Source of the DNA: Flexilinea sp.
GTDB taxonomy: Bacteria; Chloroflexota; Anaerolineae; Anaerolineales; Anaerolineaceae
Assembly: GCA_026645735.1 (NCBI GenBank)
Contig: JAPKMT010000001.1
Span: 1 to 64,000 of the forward strand
Reading direction: 5' to 3'
DNA length: 64,000 nucleotides
Positions within the stretch are counted from its first letter, which is position 1. The number at the start of each line of letters is the position of its first letter. The translations under genes and the position numbers were made by a program. Positions 28,801 through 36,742 of the stretch are shown here, piece by piece. The notes beneath the pieces are model-generated. The model did no database searches. It worked only from the letters and a program-made list of their open reading frames with translations, and was not told the origin of the DNA.

Positions 28801-29335
28801 GGAACATTTGCTGGCAGCATTTTCTCAATCGGATATTCCTGAACCAGTTTTGCGGAATATTCTGGATGACTGGAACTTGCAGAAAACCCAGACCCGGATT
28901 TTACATGAAGCGGGCTGGTATGAGGTCTCGATCAGCGATCAGATTATTCTGATTCACTGGATCTTCCAGTCACTGGATCAAATTAAAAGCTGGACGCTCG
29001 AGACCCTGGAGACAGATTTGGATCAGATGCTCTTGCGGGAGGATATTCAGCGTTTTCTGAAAGTGAACCTCTATGACGGTGTCCAATGGTTTAATAAGGA
29101 ATCGGCTGAGACGCTGCAGAAGCTGATTGGTATGCTGGGTTATTACCAGGATGTTTTTGATGATCGCGGATCCGCCTCACAACAGATGGAGTCCGTTCAA
29201 TTGATGAAAAAAGCAGCCGAGATTCTGGCAGCGCGTCTATCCTCGTCTGATTTTCATTACAAATCCCTCCTGTCGGGACAAGTATCCAGTCCTCCATCTG
29301 AAAATTCTTTGCCTGATATCACGAAAAACGCATGA
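25823..29335 (+). CDS. large GH13-like alpha-amylase family protein
   Basis: 1170 residues. Residues about 1-280 are a helical N-terminal region without a recognised family. The central region (about 290-740) is an alpha-amylase type barrel: GFTGLWLIGLWERS, DYRIADDLGG, FGIRLASDMVPNHMG, FPIIRFDAAMTLAKKHY (candidate nucleophile Asp), TLLLAEAFWLMEG (candidate acid Glu), then MNNPDEKTA (candidate third acid). The C-terminal 400 residues have no clear family. It likely acts on alpha-glucans or oligosaccharides. No signal peptide, so cytoplasmic. AGGTGG precedes ATG 25823. It overlaps the next gene by 4 bases. Confidence 0.75.
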   Translation: MMEFHVSHQSRKRYQFDLKMFSYDGNVIFADFMAAREFARKINEVRMQEGVLPQVYPGVLNALGLVDEILHFMVDTYRRENCPNLQTAAYEWLERNLGQQMLTETLEAFCIEFPPSDVFQAKKTVQEYLSETNPKGKTNRYEVIEEILVLWITNRNPAAMNPFGELLDEKNLIMHSSYSKVIFELNRFFQTLPKIEDMTLIEYLRLPAITHPDSLFDQLDYMRLHWAVMLGEFLRRLLTSLDWMKEEGREHGFGGPGPVEIPVYTGSDSSNADEGFEYEAFSQDKEWMPRLVLIARNTYVWLDQLSKKYGYPISKLNEIPDEELRTLRDEGFTGLWLIGLWERSKASAAIKRYCGNPEAIASAYSLADYRIADDLGGEAAFEEFKRKAWRFGIRLASDMVPNHMGIDSNWVVYHPDRFLSLPYSPFPSYSFNGPNLSPDPNIGIYIEDHYYSREDAAVVFQRVDYNTGNVQYIYHGNDGTTMPWNDTAQLNYLNPEVREAVIQTIIQVAKRFPIIRFDAAMTLAKKHYQRLWFPEPGTGGDIATRSEFGLTKADFDKAFPVEFWREVVDRMTVEAPDTLLLAEAFWLMEGYFVRTLGMHRVYNSAFMNLLRNEDNVQYRILLKTTLEYDPDILKRYVNFMNNPDEKTAVEQFGKGDKYFGICVLMVTMPGLPMFGHGQIEGFSEKYGMEYRKAYWDEHVDQDLLRRHEREIFPLLHQRRRFAEVTHFVLYNFASGYGNVDENVFAYSNYGEGRHNLVICNNRFGDTSGYIKQSVPFMVKNNGDKHVETKTIADSLGLHDHADYFVIMHDAIRNLNFVQSSQKICHEGFYFDLHAYQYHVFNEIYEVQDDATGTWRKLYEWLNGNGTADVNESIQELTLHFVLEPYRNCFHGSKLRWLQSKIGFDRETNDWTEIKNGTWPDFEKLMQAFDSFYDLDRPTDGLFAVYTHGIGELLTKPDQKKIPSMLKYNVTLETLTRMVEENPCLWNVIFISLQEHLLAAFSQSDIPEPVLRNILDDWNLQKTQTRILHEAGWYEVSISDQIILIHWIFQSLDQIKSWTLETLETDLDQMLLREDIQRFLKVNLYDGVQWFNKESAETLQKLIGMLGYYQDVFDDRGSASQQMESVQLMKKAAEILAARLSSSDFHYKSLLSGQVSSPPSENSLPDITKNA

Positions 29336-30240
29336 TTTTAGTCACAGGAGGGACAGGATTTATCGGACAGGTTTTAGTCCGGCAGCTGGTTTCTCTGGGA
29401 TATCCGGTGAGATTGCTGTTGAATCCCTCCATGAATTCTCCGCGTATTCCGAAAGGTGTTGCGGTGGATGTGGCCATTGCGGGCATTCAGGATGAACGGA
29501 ATCTGCGCGCTGCCATGAAAGGCGTCCGAACAGTATTTCATTTCATCGGAACGGAATGGAAGGGAATTAACGCCGATTATCTCAATACCGATATCCAGTC
29601 AGCTGAGATGTTTTCAAAAGTCGCAGCCCAGATGAATGTGGAGCGTTTTTTTTATCTCAGTCATATTGGCGCTGACAAATCATCTGCGTATGCGGTTTTA
29701 AAAGCCAAAGCGATCGCGGAAGCTGCCATTCGGAGCAGCGGCGTTCCTTTTACGATTCTCCGATCAGCGGTGGTTTATGGACCGGGGGACCACTTTACAG
29801 AATCTTTTGCCCGCTATATTCGCTCGGTCCCTCAGATGATTATGCTGCCGGGGAAAGGCGAGAGCAGAATCCAGCCAATCTGGGTTGAAGATCTGGTTAC
29901 CTGTCTGCTTCTGTGTCTGGATAACGATAAAACCATTTTTCAGACGATCATCCTTGGCGGAATGGAAGTACTGACCATCAATCAATGCATTGATTTGATC
30001 CTGTCTGCCATAGGCAAAAAGAAGCGCATCCTTCATATTCCCCCGCCTGGTTTGCGGACGATCATTGTTGCGCTGGAACAATGGTTTGAAAATTTTCCCC
30101 GTATGTATTTTTGGATGGATTATCTGGCGGAAGATCGGATTACCGCTTTGGATGTTCTGCCGAGAGAATTTGGCTTGATGCCGACCCGCATGAGTCAGAA
30201 TTTGTCCTATTTGGAAAATATTGGCAATAAATATAAGTAA
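29332..30240 (+). CDS. NAD(P)-dependent epimerase/dehydratase-like (atypical SDR, NDUFA9-like)
   Basis: 302 residues starting MILVTGGTGFIGQVLVRQL, a Rossmann GxxGxxG motif, with VRTVFHFIGTEWKG, RFFYLSHIGADKSSAY, the short YAVLKAKAIAEAAI segment (YxxxK) and VPFTILRSAVVYGPGD. The pattern fits the atypical SDRs related to complex I NDUFA9 or NmrA-type proteins rather than sugar epimerases. Its ATG overlaps the GH13 stop (ATGA), so the two are translationally coupled. Substrate unknown. Confidence 0.8.
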   Translation: MILVTGGTGFIGQVLVRQLVSLGYPVRLLLNPSMNSPRIPKGVAVDVAIAGIQDERNLRAAMKGVRTVFHFIGTEWKGINADYLNTDIQSAEMFSKVAAQMNVERFFYLSHIGADKSSAYAVLKAKAIAEAAIRSSGVPFTILRSAVVYGPGDHFTESFARYIRSVPQMIMLPGKGESRIQPIWVEDLVTCLLLCLDNDKTIFQTIILGGMEVLTINQCIDLILSAIGKKKRILHIPPPGLRTIIVALEQWFENFPRMYFWMDYLAEDRITALDVLPREFGLMPTRMSQNLSYLENIGNKYK

Positions 30241-30367
30241 TGATTACAAATAATATACCTAATATCTAAAAACTGCGACTTTTTGGCAAAATCTTTCAAA
30301 ATTCTTTTCTTTTTCACATCTTTCCACTATAATCAGAGCACAATCTAAAAGATAAGGGCGTTGTTTT

Positions 30368-31759
30368 ATGAAGAAACAAGCTTTTTGTGTCCATGGGCAT
30401 TTCTATCAACCTCCGAGAGAAAACCCGTTTACCGGTATGATCCCTGTAGAACCCGGTGCAGCTCCATTCAGCAACTGGAATGAAAAAATACTTCAACAAT
30501 GTTATCTTCCCAATGCCCTTGAGGGCAATTTCGGGAGGATCAGTTTTGATATTGGCCCGACATTGGCTACCTGGATGGAAAAGAGCAATCCGGACGTGAT
30601 GCAGATGATCGTCGACCAGGAACGCGCTGTTTATGAGCAATTCGGCGTCAGTAATGGAATGGCACAATCCTACAACCATACCATTCTGCCGCTTGCAACA
30701 CGGGAAGATAAACTGACACAGGTCAAATGGGGAATTGCTGATTTTGAGAGCCGCTTTGGTCATGAACCGCTTGGAATGTGGGCGCCGGAAACGGCTGTGG
30801 ACACCGAAACGTTGTCCGTTTTTGCGGATTGTGGAATTCAGTTTACGATTTTGGCCCCCTGGCAGGCGAAAACGACTGCAGACTTGGATATATCCAAACC
30901 GTATTGGGTGGATCTGCCGGGTGATCGGCGTATTGCAGTATTCTTTTATGGTGCCGGTATCAGTTCGAAAGTCAGTTTTCTGCCGGAAAGCACGGTCAAT
31001 GCGGACGGATTCGTTTTTCATGAGCTGCTTCCCTTTTTTCCGGAAAGTTCCCGAAAGGAACGCTATTATTTAATCGCGTCCGATGGTGAATTATATGGTC
31101 ACCATCAACCGTTCCGGGACAAGTTTCTGGAATGGCTGACGACCGGTGCTCTCGAGAACCATGATCTGGAAATTGTCTATCCGGCAGTCTGGCTTCAAAA
31201 ATTCCCTCCGGAAAAGAGCATCAAGATCCGTGAAAATACATCCTGGAGCTGCCATCATGGTGTGAAACGCTGGACGACCGTATGTCCTTGCTCCGAGCAT
31301 GGCGAATGGAAAGCCCCGCTGCGCCGAGCCTTCAATAGAATTGCAGAGATTGTCGATTCAGAGATGCAGGCTGCGCTCAAGCCTTATGGCTGGGACTTGC
31401 TCGAATTTCGCAACGAATATGCCTCTGTTCTGACGCATTGGGAGACAGCGGAAGAATTACTGGAACGATTGATGGAAAAAAAGCTGGATCCGTCAGAAGA
31501 ATCAAAATTTGTAAAACTGATGCAGTCTCAGTATGAACGGCAACGCATGTTTACTTCCTGCGGCTGGTTCTTTGGAGATTTTGACCGTCTGGAAGCGCAA
31601 AATGATATCTCCTATGCTGCCCGTGCCATTGACTTATTGGAACAGGCTGTTGGAAAAGAATACCGCAAACAGGTCGGAAAATATTTGTCGAAAGCTGAAA
31701 GCTGGAATTCCGGATTAAAAGCCAGTACGGTCTTTAATAATATGTTTAAAGGTAAATAG
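30368..31759 (+). CDS. GH57 family glycoside hydrolase-like protein
   Basis: 463 residues opening KKQAFCVHGHFYQPPRENPF, the GH57 N-terminal HxHFYQPPR motif. It continues with SFDIGPTLATWMEK, SYNHTILPLAT, GMWAPETAVDTETLSVFAD (nucleophile-region Glu) and YYLIASDGELYGHHQPF (candidate Asp). Relatives carrying DUF3536 are about 800 residues, so this may be a shortened form or a subfamily without the C-terminal domain. It has no signal peptide. Following GH13 and the SDR in the same direction, it suggests a small alpha-glucan metabolism group. Start ATG 30368, with AAGGGCG upstream. Confidence 0.85.
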   Translation: MKKQAFCVHGHFYQPPRENPFTGMIPVEPGAAPFSNWNEKILQQCYLPNALEGNFGRISFDIGPTLATWMEKSNPDVMQMIVDQERAVYEQFGVSNGMAQSYNHTILPLATREDKLTQVKWGIADFESRFGHEPLGMWAPETAVDTETLSVFADCGIQFTILAPWQAKTTADLDISKPYWVDLPGDRRIAVFFYGAGISSKVSFLPESTVNADGFVFHELLPFFPESSRKERYYLIASDGELYGHHQPFRDKFLEWLTTGALENHDLEIVYPAVWLQKFPPEKSIKIRENTSWSCHHGVKRWTTVCPCSEHGEWKAPLRRAFNRIAEIVDSEMQAALKPYGWDLLEFRNEYASVLTHWETAEELLERLMEKKLDPSEESKFVKLMQSQYERQRMFTSCGWFFGDFDRLEAQNDISYAARAIDLLEQAVGKEYRKQVGKYLSKAESWNSGLKASTVFNNMFKGK

Positions 31760-31775
31760 GTATTGATCTACAAAT

Positions 31776-31898
31776 CAGCGATTCAAAATATGGAAATGTA
31801 TTTCGAATAAAGATAGAAAACTTGTTCTTCTTATTGTTTTACGCAAAGCGCAAAACAATAAGAAGAACAAAGAAACCTTTTGATATTTCGAGTTACTG
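31776..31898. repeat. 123-bp palindromic repeat element, copy 4, with 17-bp flanking direct repeats
   Basis: Ends CAGCGATTCAAAATATGG and TGATATTTCGAGTTACTG. The hairpin at 31822-31870 pairs 22 of 23 positions around an AAA loop. The unit is flanked by GGTATTGATCTACAAAT (31759-31775) and GGTGTTGATCTACAAAT (31899-31915), one mismatch in 17, directly abutting both ends. A second right-end-like sequence, CCATATTTCGAATTGCTG, occurs at 31924-31941, so a second insertion or a rearrangement is possible. Confidence 0.9.
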
Positions 31899-31994
31899 GG
31901 TGTTGATCTACAAATAAATCCCCCCATATTTCGAATTGCTGTCATCGATTCAAAACACTGGCGAAAAAGAGGTATCCATTTATAATTTCCTGAT

Positions 31995-33557
31995 ATGAGT
32001 CTTCGAAAAAAGAGCAGCATTTTTTTGCTGCTGTTATTTATAAATAGCTGGTCAAAAGTCAGCGCTGAATCACTGAACGTCCGGATAAATCCGGCTGTAC
32101 CTTCTGATATACAGGAAATTCTTTCTGCTGAAATCAATATTGTCTCCGGGGAGGATCAAGCGGATTGCCGAATTGACCTGGCATCAGAGCCAAATCTACA
32201 GAATACGGATGACTTGATTCGCTGGGTATATGTGCTGGTTGCTCCCTACCCCACGACAACCGATGAAATCTCTCTGCATGCGATTCAAAAAGTATGGCAT
32301 GGCGAAAACGATGCTGCGGTTTCCCAATTGGTGATGGATGATGCAACAAGGGGTGTTTTCTCAGAAATTTGGGGCGATGCAGATTCAAATACCGTTAAAG
32401 TTCTTTCAAAAGAATCGCTTCTGCCTGAGACATGGCAAAAGGAAGCTGTGTGGGCAATCATCCCGTTTGAAGCGATGGATCCGCGCTGGAAAATGATTCG
32501 GGTCGATGGATCCTGCCCGTTTGATCTGGATTTTAATCCGGAACACTATGCACTATCGGCTGTCTGGCAGATCCAGGCGCAAAATGAAAAGAAACCATGC
32601 AAATTCCCGCTGCCGGAATCAAATTTTAATCGGGAAAAACTGACCACTTTAACACTGACCGGGACAACCGCGATGGTTCGTCAACTGGCGTATCATCTCG
32701 AAACGGATGGCTTGTTGTATCCCGTCAAAAATATTGCTGCCGTCTTGTCCGCATCAGACATAACGCATATCAGCAATGAAGTCTCATTTTCACCGGATTG
32801 TCCACCAGCGGTTCCGTTGCGGCGTGAAGCACGGTTTTGTTCCGATCCGCGTTATATTCGTATTCTTGAAGCGATCGGTGCAGATGTGATTGAACTGACC
32901 GGAAATCATGTGCTTGACTGGGGTGCCGAACCGTTTCTTTACACGCTTGATTTGTATTATAAAAAAGGATATCAGGTCTACGGGGGTGGTTTAAACGCAG
33001 AACAAAGTCAGGAGCCGGTTTTTTTTGAACACCATGGGAATCGGATTGCAATGCTTGGCTGCAACGCGATTGGACCGGAAAATATTCTGGCCGGACCTGA
33101 TACACCGGGTGCGGCCCCTTGTGACCTCGAAAAAATGACGCAGCAGATCACTGATTTGCAGGAGGACGGCTGGCAGGTGGTCGTAACGTTTCAGCATCTG
33201 GAATGGCCCTATTATGATGTTCCTCCTCTGCAGAGCCATGATTTTTATGCAATCGCGAAAGCTGGTCCTGTGATTATCAGTGGCAGCCAGGCCCACATTC
33301 CTCAGGGTATGACGTTTGTCGGGAAGACTTTTATTCATTTCGGTCTGGGAAATTTATTGTTTGATCAAATGTCGGATGTCGAAAGGGATTCGTTCTTTGA
33401 CCGGCATTATTTTTATGACGGACACTATATCGGCAATGTATTAGAAACCATTCGGCTGGTAAATTACTCTCAGCCACGCTTTCTGCAGACTGACGAAAGA
33501 GAATCATTTCTCAGGCTGATCTTTGATACATGCTCCTGGAATCAGGTTTCTGAATGA
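31995..33557 (+). CDS. CapA-like metallophosphoesterase (PGA_cap), exported
   Basis: 520 residues. The N-terminus (KKSSIFLLLLFINSWSKVSAE) is a signal peptide. The C-terminal half (about 210-510) is the CapA/poly-gamma-glutamate-capsule fold of calcineurin-like phosphoesterases: TLTGTTAMVR, ISNEVSF, VIELTGNHVLDWG (GNH motif), IAMLGCNAIGPENI, VVTFQHLEWPYYD and ISGSQAHIPQGM (final His pair), then IHFGLGNLLFDQ. The N-terminal 180 residues after the signal are unassigned. Function in cell-envelope polymer metabolism is inferred from the family. The ribosome site before ATG 31995 is weak. Confidence 0.8.
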   Translation: MSLRKKSSIFLLLLFINSWSKVSAESLNVRINPAVPSDIQEILSAEINIVSGEDQADCRIDLASEPNLQNTDDLIRWVYVLVAPYPTTTDEISLHAIQKVWHGENDAAVSQLVMDDATRGVFSEIWGDADSNTVKVLSKESLLPETWQKEAVWAIIPFEAMDPRWKMIRVDGSCPFDLDFNPEHYALSAVWQIQAQNEKKPCKFPLPESNFNREKLTTLTLTGTTAMVRQLAYHLETDGLLYPVKNIAAVLSASDITHISNEVSFSPDCPPAVPLRREARFCSDPRYIRILEAIGADVIELTGNHVLDWGAEPFLYTLDLYYKKGYQVYGGGLNAEQSQEPVFFEHHGNRIAMLGCNAIGPENILAGPDTPGAAPCDLEKMTQQITDLQEDGWQVVVTFQHLEWPYYDVPPLQSHDFYAIAKAGPVIISGSQAHIPQGMTFVGKTFIHFGLGNLLFDQMSDVERDSFFDRHYFYDGHYIGNVLETIRLVNYSQPRFLQTDERESFLRLIFDTCSWNQVSE

Positions 33558-34168
33558 ATTCAAAAAAAATAATCATCCGTCTATTTTTGGTTTTGTTTTC
33601 TGTTGCCGCCATCGCGCTGATAAGTATTATGGCTCAGCGAAATACCAATAATTCAGAAAAGACGATTCGCGATTTTTTTGAATCGATCCGCAATAACCGG
33701 CTGGTGGAAGCATCCGGTTTTCTGTTGACCGGCGATTTTCAAATAAAGAAACCAGGAAACGCTTTGGGAAACGCGATTCGCTCAAACATTCAAATTCTTA
33801 AAATCGAGCCTATTGCCAGTTTGGATAACTCTGGTTATACTGCAGATGTAACGTTGGAAGTCCTGGATGTACGGCAAATTATGAGTCGGGCAACATTACA
33901 GCTGCTGCTGCTGCGTCAGGGGAATATGGCTCAGGAAAATTTTGATGAAGACGAAGCGCTGTCAGAAATCTATGGCGCAATTTTGGAAGCCGGGACTCTG
34001 CCAAAAAAACAGACAGGCTGCATACTTACGCTGAAAAAAGAGAATGGCAGATTGAAGTTAGTGCCTGATGAATCACTTCAAAAGATTTTGGACGGAGAAA
34101 TGTCCGAAAATCTTGATTCTATTAAATCGATCATGGAGAATATGGTGACGGATCAAAATGGCAATTGA
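33554..34168 (+). CDS. small membrane-anchored hypothetical protein
   Basis: 204 residues with one N-terminal hydrophobic anchor (IIIRLFLVLFSVAAIALISIM), then an extracytoplasmic domain beginning SEKTIRDFFESIRNNRLVEAS. That start recalls the DUF4878/lumazine-binding-like small folds that sit outside the membrane, a weak resemblance. No catalytic motif. The ATG overlaps the CapA stop (ATGA). Its own 3' end overlaps trxB by 11 bases, so it is part of a CapA-anchored-TrxB operon. Confidence 0.6.
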   Translation: MNSKKIIIRLFLVLFSVAAIALISIMAQRNTNNSEKTIRDFFESIRNNRLVEASGFLLTGDFQIKKPGNALGNAIRSNIQILKIEPIASLDNSGYTADVTLEVLDVRQIMSRATLQLLLLRQGNMAQENFDEDEALSEIYGAILEAGTLPKKQTGCILTLKKENGRLKLVPDESLQKILDGEMSENLDSIKSIMENMVTDQNGN

Positions 34169-35084
34169 AAAGAAGAATATATCATGCAAAGTGCTGATCA
34201 TCGGCTCCGGACCTGCCGGACTGTCTGCAGCAATTTATACGGCACGGGCTGGTTTGGATACAATCATCCTGACGGGTCCAACACTGGGTGGACAGATTTC
34301 TCTGACATCTGAAATTGAAAATTATCCGGGTTTTCCGGATACACTGTCGGGTATGGAATTGATTGAAAAATTCCAAACTCAGGCAGAACGGTTCGGCGCC
34401 AAATTAGCGTATGATTCATCCATCCGGGTCGATTTTTCAAAACGGCCTTTTACCGTTGAGGCGGAAGGTGCAGTTTATCTTCCGGAGAATATCATAGTAG
34501 CAACCGGATCAAAAGCAATCATGCTGGATGTTCCGGGCGAAAAAGAATTTACCGGTCGCGGCGTATCCTATTGCGCCACTTGTGATGGATTTTTCTATCG
34601 TGGCAAGAACGTTGCCGTAGTCGGCGGAGGAAATTCTGCTGTAGAAGAAGCGATTTTCCTGACACATTTTGCTCAAAGTGTGACGATCATTCATCGCCGG
34701 GATTCATTGCGGGCTGACCAGATCATTCAGAAAAGGGCGATGGAAAATCCCAAAATTCATTTTATCTGGGATTCTGTCATCACCAGGATCACCGGAAAAG
34801 AGCGTCTGGAAGAAATTCAAATTAAAAATGTGAAAACAGAAGAGACCAGGTCTTTGGTTTATGATGGCCTGTTTGTGTTCATTGGCAATAAACCTGTCTC
34901 CGATTTATATGAAGGCCAGCTTGAGATGGAAAATGGATTTGTGAAAGTTGATCCTTTTATGCGGACCAATATCCCCGGTGTCTATGCAGCCGGAGAAACG
35001 ACGGATGCCTATTACCGCCAGGTTATTATTTCTGCCGGTCTGGGAGCCATGGCTGCAATCTCCCTCATTAAGGAAAATAACTGA
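34158..35084 (+). CDS. trxB: thioredoxin reductase (NADPH)
   Basis: 308 residues with FAD-binding IIGSGPAGLSAAIYTARAGL, GGQISLTSEIENYPGFP, the redox-active YCATCDGFFYRGKNVAVVGGGNSA block (CATC plus NADPH site, about residues 138-160), IHRRDSLRADQI and the closing IPGVYAAGETTDAYYRQV. This is the classical low-molecular-weight TrxB that keeps thioredoxin reduced. Start ATG 34158 lies inside the 3' end of the preceding gene. A Rho-independent terminator follows at 35,253, after a repeat element. Confidence 0.95.
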   Translation: MAIEKKNISCKVLIIGSGPAGLSAAIYTARAGLDTIILTGPTLGGQISLTSEIENYPGFPDTLSGMELIEKFQTQAERFGAKLAYDSSIRVDFSKRPFTVEAEGAVYLPENIIVATGSKAIMLDVPGEKEFTGRGVSYCATCDGFFYRGKNVAVVGGGNSAVEEAIFLTHFAQSVTIIHRRDSLRADQIIQKRAMENPKIHFIWDSVITRITGKERLEEIQIKNVKTEETRSLVYDGLFVFIGNKPVSDLYEGQLEMENGFVKVDPFMRTNIPGVYAAGETTDAYYRQVIISAGLGAMAAISLIKENN

Positions 35085-35137
35085 TACAGAGAACCAAATA
35101 AACCTGAAATATCAAAGAGAGCTGATGGAGCATCCTT

Positions 35138-35261
35138 CAATAATTCGAAAAATCGCCTTATTATTCGAATAAAGAAGCAAAAACTTGTTGTTGTGATGAT
35201 TTTGCGTTTCGCGCAAAATCATCACAACAACAAAGAATCCTACCTATATTTCAAAATGCTG
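35138..35261. repeat. palindromic repeat element, copy 5 (124 bp)
   Basis: Left end CAATAATTCGAAAAATCG, right end CCTATATTTCAAAATGCTG. The hairpin at 35185-35233 has a 22-bp perfect stem (TTGTTGTTGTGATGATTTTGCG). Its right end runs into the stem of the trxB terminator, so insertion or shared sequence has merged the two structures. Confidence 0.85.
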
Positions 35262-35287
35262 ATGACCATCCATCAGCATTTTTTTTT
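35253..35287 (+). terminator. Rho-independent terminator after trxB
   Basis: AAAATGCTGATG (35253-35264) pairs with CATCAGCATTTT (35271-35282) around ACCATC, then a T run to 35287. It separates the plus-strand trxB from the convergent glucokinase, ending at 35290. With A residues on the other side it may work in both directions. Confidence 0.85.
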
Positions 35288-35289
35288 AT

Positions 35290-36261
35290 TTATTTTTGAA
35301 TTCGATTTTCAGCCCACATGGAAGCGCCGATGACACCGGCATTATTCCCTAATTCCGCCGGAACAATTTCAATTCTGTCCAATGGAACAAGGAAAACGCG
35401 TTCCTGAATGGCTTTTCGCATCGGGGCAAATAACAGTTCACCAGCCTGAGCAATGCCGCCGCCGATCACGATTTTCTGCGGTTCAAGCGCCACGATGGAG
35501 TTCGCAATGGCAATACCCAGATAATACCCGGCATTTTCATAGATATTCCGGGCGATTGCATCCCCTTTCATGGCGGCATTGTATACCACTTCCGGAGTCA
35601 TTTTGTTCAGGTCATAGCCGATCATTTCCCCGAGAATGGTTGTTCCTCCATGCGATATTGCTTTCAGGGCTGCGGCTTTAATGGCCGGACCGGATGAGTA
35701 TTGTTCCAGACAGCCATGATTGCCGCAATTGCAGAGTGGACCGTTTGGATCCACCGTCATATGTCCCAATTCTCCGGCCTGACCGGAATTACCCAGGACA
35801 AGCTGATTATTGACGACCACACCGCCGCCAATTCCCGTGCCAATGGCATAACAGACCAGGGACTGGCATCCTTTTCCGGCTCCGAATTTGAGTTCACCCC
35901 AGGTGATGGCGCGCACATCGTTGATCAGAAAGGCGGGAATGCCCGTTTTTTCATAAATAAACGGGGCAACCGGAACATTAATCCAATGACCGGGCAGATT
36001 GGTTATAAACGTGGTTAATCCGCGGTCAAAATCCATCATTCCAGGGACACCGATTCCGATGCCTTGAATATCTTCTGTTTTCAGTTTCGATTTTTCGATA
36101 ATTTCTTTAAAAAGACCCGCCATTCGCAACAGAACTTCGTTATGTCCTTCATGTGCCATCGTCGGGATGATTGTCAGGCTGTTGACTTCTCCCGTAATTG
36201 AGTTGACAATTGCTGCCCTCAGGTTTGTACCACCCAGATCACAACCAATAAAATAGCCCAT
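35290..36261 (-). CDS. ROK family glucokinase
   Basis: 323 residues with the ROK signature: GCDLGGTNLRAAIV (phosphate-binding), IGIGVPGMMDFDRG, PAFLINDVRAITWGE (ND catalytic Asp) and AIGTGIGGGVVVNN. The zinc motif GHMTVDPNGPLCNCGNHGCLEQYSS follows (CxCGxxGCxE), then PQKIVIGGGIAQAG. It probably phosphorylates glucose with ATP, the entry step for glucose released by the GH13/GH57 enzymes upstream, although N-acetyl sugars are possible substrates. ATG 36261; the promoter region is followed by repeat copy 6. Confidence 0.88.
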   Translation of the reverse strand: MGYFIGCDLGGTNLRAAIVNSITGEVNSLTIIPTMAHEGHNEVLLRMAGLFKEIIEKSKLKTEDIQGIGIGVPGMMDFDRGLTTFITNLPGHWINVPVAPFIYEKTGIPAFLINDVRAITWGELKFGAGKGCQSLVCYAIGTGIGGGVVVNNQLVLGNSGQAGELGHMTVDPNGPLCNCGNHGCLEQYSSGPAIKAAALKAISHGGTTILGEMIGYDLNKMTPEVVYNAAMKGDAIARNIYENAGYYLGIAIANSIVALEPQKIVIGGGIAQAGELLFAPMRKAIQERVFLVPLDRIEIVPAELGNNAGVIGASMWAENRIQK

Positions 36262-36289
36262 ATCTGCCTCGATCGCAAAAGATTATCTA

Positions 36290-36404
36290 TCAGAAAAATG
36301 AAATATGGGATGACCATTTGAAAAAGAGAAAAATTTTGTTGCTGACTCGTTTTGCGTAAAAACCGTACCACAACAAAGAATGATCCCCATCTTTTGAATT
36401 GCTG
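36290..36404. repeat. decayed palindromic repeat element, copy 6
   Basis: Left end CAGAAAAATGAAATATGGG, right end CCATCTTTTGAATTGCTG. The hairpin region 36334-36376 (GTTGCTGACTCGTTTTGCG against AAAACCGTACCACAAC) pairs only partly. It is one of two copies in this spacer of about 480 bases between glucokinase and the PstS-like gene. Confidence 0.75.
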
Positions 36405-36519
36405 ATAATCCCATATAAATCAGCGTAATTTTTCTTCCAATAAGGTGAAGAAAAAAGTTGCGTCATTACTATTTATTCTACCCGATTCCTGCCTGAGCAA
36501 AAAATACGATATTCGAAAC

Positions 36520-36642
36520 CAGCGATTCGAAATATGGACATTCTTTTCAAATAAAGAGAGAAAGCTTGTTGTTGTGTTGTTTTTGCGCCTTGCGCTAAAA
36601 CAACACAACAACAATTGATTCTTCCCATATTTCGGATTGCTG
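36520..36642. repeat. 123-bp palindromic repeat element, copy 7 (reference-quality)
   Basis: The clearest example of the ends: CAGCGATTCGAAATATGG (36520-36537) and CCATATTTCGGATTGCTG (36625-36642), 16 of 18 positions complementary. The hairpin at 36566-36614 pairs 22 of 23 positions around CTT. No direct repeat of 9 bases flanks it. Downstream, 36643-36742 is T-rich spacer before the PstS-like gene. Confidence 0.9.
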
Positions 36643-36742
36643 GTGTAAATTTTTTTTTTACATTTTTTTTACACTATCAATCTCCATAAATTTACTTTCA
36701 TTTTGTATGATTGGTTTAAATTTGAATAGGAGAAATAGAAAA

